DNA of 33,221 nucleotides from Terriglobia bacterium (GTDB taxonomy: Bacteria > Acidobacteriota > Terriglobia > Terriglobales > Acidobacteriaceae): the NCBI GenBank assembly GCA_021324365.1, contig JAJPJE010000084.1:1-33221 (forward strand), given 5' to 3'. Shown piece after piece: positions 32,576 to 33,221 of this stretch. The position numbers and the translations under genes are program-made. The notes below the pieces were generated by a model. That model was not told the DNA's origin. It saw nothing but the letters and a program-made list of their open reading frames with translations, and searched no databases. Position 1 is the first letter of the stretch; each line of letters starts with the position of its first letter.

Positions 32576-33221
32576 TTGCGCAAGATTCTCCATTGCCTCC
32601 TCGCCACCACGCTCCTGTTGAGCTTGTGTACTTGCTCTCGCAAACCTGATACCAACACGCTGGTGATGATCATCGAAAGTAGCCCGAACAACCTAGACCC
32701 TCGGATTGGAATCGACGGTCAATCGGAGCGCCTTGACGAACTCATCTTCGACGCGCTTGTCCGGCGGGACGAGCATTTCAACCTGCAGCCTTCGCTCGCC
32801 ATCAGTTGGACTATTCCCGATCCCCTGACCTATGTCTTCCATCTGCGTCATGAAGTCCGCTTTCACAACGGTCTGCCGCTCACTGCTCGCGATGTGAAGT
32901 GGACCTTTGACTCAATCCTCAATGGCACAATTTTGACGCCGAAAGCCAGCTCCTACCGTTTTGTCGATCACATCGACACTCCTGACGAATACACAGTAAT
33001 CTTCCATCTAAAAGAACCATGGGCGAGCCTGCTGTGGAATGTCTCGGGCGGAGCCATCGGCATCGTGCCTTACGGTTCAACGCGCGACATGACCACGCAT
33101 CCAGTGGGTTCGGGGCCGTTTCGTTTTGTCAGCGCGGCGCAGGATAAAAATGTCGTTCTGGAGCGGAATCCTGATTATTGGGGCGCCAAGGCACACGTGC
33201 AGCGCATCGTCTTCAACGTCA
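32576..33221 (+). CDS. Family-5 ABC solute-binding lipoprotein (N-terminal part)
   Basis: 215 codons, open at the right edge. A TTG at 32576 begins a lipoprotein signal peptide (basic RK, hydrophobic LLATTLLLSL, then Cys18/Cys20 as candidate lipid-attachment sites). The mature part matches the SBP_bac_5 (OppA/DppA/MppA-type) start: ESSPNNLDPRIG, DELIFDALVRRDEHFNLQPSLA, YVFHLRHEVRFHNGLPLTARDVKWTFDSI (read in pieces), PVGSGPFRFV and NPDYWG. These proteins deliver oligopeptides or similar ligands to an ABC importer. It lies 44 bases after anmK on the same strand, so the ligand could be murein tripeptide or anhydromuropeptide, but this is inferred from context only. Confidence 0.82.
   Translation, partial: MRKILHCLLATTLLLSLCTCSRKPDTNTLVMIIESSPNNLDPRIGIDGQSERLDELIFDALVRRDEHFNLQPSLAISWTIPDPLTYVFHLRHEVRFHNGLPLTARDVKWTFDSILNGTILTPKASSYRFVDHIDTPDEYTVIFHLKEPWASLLWNVSGGAIGIVPYGSTRDMTTHPVGSGPFRFVSAAQDKNVVLERNPDYWGAKAHVQRIVFNV

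Overview
The window looks like chromosomal DNA from an acidobacterium (Terriglobia/Koribacter-like). This rests on moderately high G+C, several small conserved proteins I recognise from that group (near 2.7, 9.2 and 14.2 kb), a PEP-CTERM exosortase substrate, an ECF sigma/zinc anti-sigma pair and stand-alone PilZ/receiver proteins. It is an impression from protein families, not a database result. I saw no rRNA, tRNA, CRISPR array, integrase or transposase.

Layout. 1-1317 (minus): the start of a probable secreted lytic transglycosylase, preceded by a GAF-domain protein. 1545-2844 (plus): ECF sigma factor, overlapping zinc anti-sigma factor and a small zinc-ribbon-like protein. 2963-3642: a frameshifted PNPOx-family pseudogene. 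3710-6897 (minus): periplasmic M48 protease, a small exported protein and myo-inositol-1-phosphate synthase, with two hairpin terminators. 7072-9392: SDR oxidoreductase, a PilZ-receiver-PilZ protein and a coiled-coil protein. 9613-11766: an unusual GAF-TM-AMIN-amidase fusion. 11820-13301: exported NTF2-like protein and a PEP-CTERM protein ending at a strong terminator. 13384-15974: DedA protein, small protein, HemQ-type chlorite-dismutase protein and endonuclease III. 15981-17842: TMEM175 channel and AraC regulator, divergent from a VOC protein. 17864-21567: an S9-peptidase-like protein lacking catalytic residues, a pseudo-receiver/PilZ protein and HemD.

21745-27561 is a sugar-acid catabolic locus: MFS transporter, YjhG/YagF-type pentonate dehydratase, FAH-family 2-keto-3-deoxypentonate dehydratase and, convergently, 2-oxoglutarate semialdehyde dehydrogenase. 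Together they would convert an imported pentonate to 2-oxoglutarate (Weimberg-type route). A 12-bp inverted repeat just upstream of the dehydrogenase is a candidate operator.

27655-30059 holds an MFS exporter, a possible truncated CAP-domain gene and an M28-like protein that has lost most metal ligands. 30262-33221 (plus) is a peptidoglycan-recycling operon: NagZ, AnmK and the start of a family-5 solute-binding lipoprotein. Cell-wall turnover recurs in the window (transglycosylase, amidase fusion, NagZ/AnmK), as do apparently inactive enzymes or receivers (S9-like, M28-like, pseudo-receiver).
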